Assembly (NCBI GenBank): GCA_900767075.1
Contig: CAAFXX010000566.1
Location: 1-8,521, forward strand
Origin: Bacteroidales bacterium
GTDB taxonomy: Bacteria > Bacteroidota > Bacteroidia > Bacteroidales > Muribaculaceae
Length of the DNA: 8,521 nt
Direction of reading: 5' to 3'
Shown in pieces: positions 6,865 to 8,521 of the stretch. Below the pieces are notes generated by a model, which did not search any database, was not told where the DNA came from, and saw nothing but the letters and a program-made list of their open reading frames with translations. The position numbers and the translations under genes are program-made. Numbering within the stretch: position 1 is the first letter of the stretch; each line of letters opens with the position of its first letter.

Positions 6865-7096
6865 CTCTCGTAAGATATTTATAAGCGAAAGCGTGAGAGC
6901 CGCTTGCTTATCTTTTGGATTAGGTGTCTGGAAAAACCTTTGCACAAGATAAGTAGCTTACTCTCACGCCATAGTATGTATGACGCGAGAGTGTCCACCT
7001 TTCCTCAGTGCATAGATTATAGTTTTCCAGACTTTAATCCATGAGAATCAGTAAGACACTTTCGTGTTAATTCTTTTATTTTTGGAACCTTTGTTC
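6865..7096 (-). ncRNA. Candidate structured RNA or regulatory leader
   Basis: Read on the minus strand, this segment can form a long stem from GGATTA (7040-7035) and GTCTGGAAAA (7032-7023) with TTTTCCAGAC (6935-6926) and TAATCC (6922-6917). Inside it is a 9-base-pair hairpin ACTCTCGCG (6992-6984) / CGTGAGAGT (6968-6960) with one G-U pair. The same GCGTGAGAG (6969-6961) can instead pair with CTCTCACGC (6899-6891), extended by CTTATCTT (6953-6946) / AAGATAAG (6914-6907), so two states compete or a pseudoknot forms. A small ACAC-GAAA-GTGT hairpin (7067-7056) precedes it. A promoter lies just upstream. It may be a stand-alone RNA or a switch-like leader of the 104-residue gene. I could not match it to a known RNA family; the ends are approximate. 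Confidence 0.5.
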
Positions 7097-7103
7097 AACA
7101 TTG

Positions 7104-7135
7104 CAAAATTACACATTAATCCGGCTTGTTCCAAA
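7104..7135 (-). promoter_or_regulatory. Bacteroidota-type promoter (-33 TTTG, -7 TAATTTTG)
   Basis: On the minus strand TTTG (7135-7132) is followed after 20 bases by TAATTTTG (7111-7104), an exact fit to the -33 TTTG / -7 TAnnTTTG consensus of Bacteroidota sigma-ABfr promoters with normal spacing. Transcription would begin near 7096 and run through the structured segment toward the 104-residue gene. Confidence 0.65.
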
Positions 7136-7286
7136 TTTACATAAATTAAGAACTAGACAAAAAACGTTCTATTGATCTATATTCCAATATATCAGTAGAT
7201 TATTTTCATCAATTCATTATTCAGTTTGGACATTTCATATAGCCTTAATATTGTTGCCGTGGTAAAAATCGGGTAATTAATATGGA
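7136..7286 (+). other. AT-rich intergenic stretch, no gene seen
   Basis: This is part of the 508-base gene-free interval between the 104-residue gene and tryptophanase. I see no open frame of note, no tRNA-like fold and no repeat of weight, only a weak AT-only hairpin around 7172-7193 (TGATCTATATT / AATATATCA). Confidence 0.5.
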
Positions 7287-7318
7287 GAGGGCTGTACTAA
7301 ACAAACAGTACAGCCCTC
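7287..7318 (-). terminator. Hairpin terminator of tryptophanase
   Basis: A perfect 12-base-pair stem GAGGGCTGTACT (7287-7298) / AGTACAGCCCTC (7307-7318) with loop AAACAAAC, 27 bases beyond the stop codon of tryptophanase. On the minus strand it is followed by TCCATATTAATT, with no strong T run, as is common for Bacteroidota hairpins. It isolates the tryptophanase gene from the accessory genes downstream. Confidence 0.75.
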
Positions 7319-7345
7319 GCGGGTTTGTTATGATTTCAGTCGGGA

Positions 7346-8501
7346 TTAGTCGGTGACGGGTTCGAGCTGAACGGTGAAGTGGCGCATGAGGGGAGCTTCC
7401 CAGGTGATGCGTACGCCGTGCTTGATCTCGTTGCGACGGTCGTAGACGTTCTTGATGGCTGCGGCAATCACGTTCATGTGGTTGTCGGTGTATGTGCGGC
7501 GAGGAATAGCCAGACGCACGAAGTCGAGTCCACCGAAGCGGTTCTCGCGTGTCACGGGATCACGGTCGGCGAGGATGTAACCGATCTCGCAGCCGCGGAT
7601 ACCTGCCTCGCGATAGAGCTCTACTGTAAGAGTCTGAGCGGGGAACTCCTCTTTCGGAATCTGGGTGAGGATAAGGCTTGCGTCAAGGAAGATAGCGTGG
7701 CCGCCGGCGGGACGCTGGTAAGGAATTCCATATTCGTCAAGCTTCTTGGCGAGGTATTCAACCTGATGGATACGTGTCTGAAGCATGTCGAACTCAGTGT
7801 TCTCGTCGAGACCAACAGCGAGGGCTGCCATATCGCGGCCGTTCATACCGCCATATGTCAGATAGCCTTCGAATGGGATGCAGAACATCTTTGCGCCCTC
7901 ATACCAGTCTTTCCAACGAGTGGCTATGAAACCGCCCATGTTTACAAGACCGTCTTTCTTAGCCGACATCGTCATGCCGTCGGCAAGAGCGAACATCTCG
8001 CGTGAGATCTCCTTGATTGTGGCATCCTTGAATTCCGGTTCACGGGTCTTGATGAAGTAAGCATTCTCTGCGAAACGTGCGGAGTCGAAGATCACGCGTT
8101 TGCCGTATTTGTCGGCGATGCGGCGAACCTCGCGCAGGTTAGCCATCGAAACGGGCTGACCACCTGCGGTGTTGTTGGTGATGGTGACGATGATGAACGG
8201 CACCTTGTCGGCATCCTTCTCCAGAACTTTCTCAAGCTTGGCGGGATCGACATTGCCCTTGAAGGGAACCTCGAGCTGGGTGTCCTTTGCCTCGTCGACC
8301 GTGCAGTCAACAGCGAAAGCATGGCGAGACTCGATGTGACCCTTTGTGGTATCGAAGTGTGAGTTTCCGGGAACGATGTCGCCTTCCTTTACGAGATAAG
8401 AGAACAATACGTTCTCGGCGGCGCGGCCCTGGTGAGTAGGAATAACGAACTCAAAACCTGTGATACGTGTGATGGTGTCCTTAAGCTCAAAGAACGAGCG
8501 A
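7346..8501 (-). CDS. tnaA: Tryptophanase, 5' end cut off at the contig end
   Basis: Tryptophan indole-lyase, a cytoplasmic PLP enzyme that splits L-tryptophan into indole, pyruvate and ammonia. The 384 genuine residues begin at RSFFELKD, matching about residue 78 of the 471-residue E. coli TnaA, so about 77 N-terminal residues lie off the contig. Seen in order: PTHQGR phosphate-binding loop, FDTTKGH, DSARFAENAYF, MSAKKDG with the PLP lysine as the second K, PAGGHA, and IRGCEIG. Three positions separate tryptophanase from the related tyrosine phenol-lyase: D of FDTT (E. coli D137, T in the lyase), I of CEIG (I396, R in the lyase) and H of MRHFT (H463, F in the lyase). All are tryptophanase-like. 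The gene is GC-richer than the island and ends in its own terminator. Upstream sequence at 8502-8521 is sequencing adapter, so any start there is false. Confidence 0.95.
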
Positions 8502-8521
8502 AGATCGGAAGAGCACACGTC
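8502..8521 (+). other. Illumina TruSeq adapter contamination
   Basis: The last 20 bases begin AGATCGGAAGAGC and continue as the TruSeq read 1 3' adapter, identical over the whole stretch as I remember it. They are library sequence, not genome. Translated on the minus strand they give the tell-tale peptide MCSSDL(R), which is fused in frame to tryptophanase. Confidence 0.97.

Noticed and set aside
6990..7015. CTGAGGA resembling the hammerhead ribozyme core on the minus strand
   Set aside because: No GAAA after a stem II, and no stem I closing between a GTC and this motif.
6865..7096. Retron ncRNA or CRISPR-type repeats
   Set aside because: No reverse transcriptase or cas gene is nearby, and the repeated CTCTC/GAGAG elements are arms of stems, not regularly spaced direct repeats.
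7379..8005. 208-codon open frame on the plus strand
   Set aside because: It lies opposite tryptophanase, whose catalytic motifs are intact; it is a shadow of that gene.
7346..8501. Tyrosine phenol-lyase as the identity of the last gene
   Set aside because: The three specificity positions (D of FDTT, I of CEIG, H of RHFT) are those of tryptophanase.

Overview
The window looks like a contig end from a member of the order Bacteroidales (phylum Bacteroidota), probably from a gut metagenome or isolate assembly. The evidence is a tryptophanase gene, promoters of the Bacteroidota type (TTTG, then TAnnTTTG) instead of TTGACA/TATAAT, and A-rich rather than Shine-Dalgarno start regions. A narrower placement (for example Muribaculaceae) is only a guess.

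Layout: positions 1-102 (+) hold the last 33 codons of a GC-rich HAD-family hydrolase. Positions 145-4090 hold five tightly spaced minus-strand genes, most likely one operon. In transcription order they are: a short protein resembling the T7 loop plus C-terminal domain of FtsZ (3584-4090); an ADP-ribosylglycohydrolase (2749-3579); two paralogous proteins of unknown function that both start MTFEEFK (1971-2717 and 822-1955); and a SprT-like zinc metallopeptidase (145-819). Positions 4180-5181 hold a 315-residue unknown protein with its own terminator hairpin and a promoter flanked by an inverted repeat. Positions 5366-6454 hold a 362-residue protein with an HNH-like segment. Positions 6523-6837 hold a 104-residue orphan. 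Positions 6838-7345 carry no gene but contain a good Bacteroidota promoter, an RNA segment able to form competing helices, and the terminator of tryptophanase. Positions 7346-8501 (-) are tryptophanase, missing its first ~77 residues.

The last 20 bases (8502-8521) are Illumina TruSeq adapter, not genome. They supply a false start (MCSSDL...) for tryptophanase.

The stretch from about 120 to 7340 is AT-richer than the two flanking genes and is made of orphan, small and conflict-type genes, so it reads as an accessory island. The most interesting candidate system is the FtsZ-like fragment four bases upstream of an ADP-ribosylglycohydrolase. ADP-ribosylation of FtsZ is a known interbacterial toxin strategy (Tre1), and its immunity protein Tri1 is an ADP-ribosylglycohydrolase. 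A functional link here is inference. A second candidate is the structured RNA at about 6865-7096.
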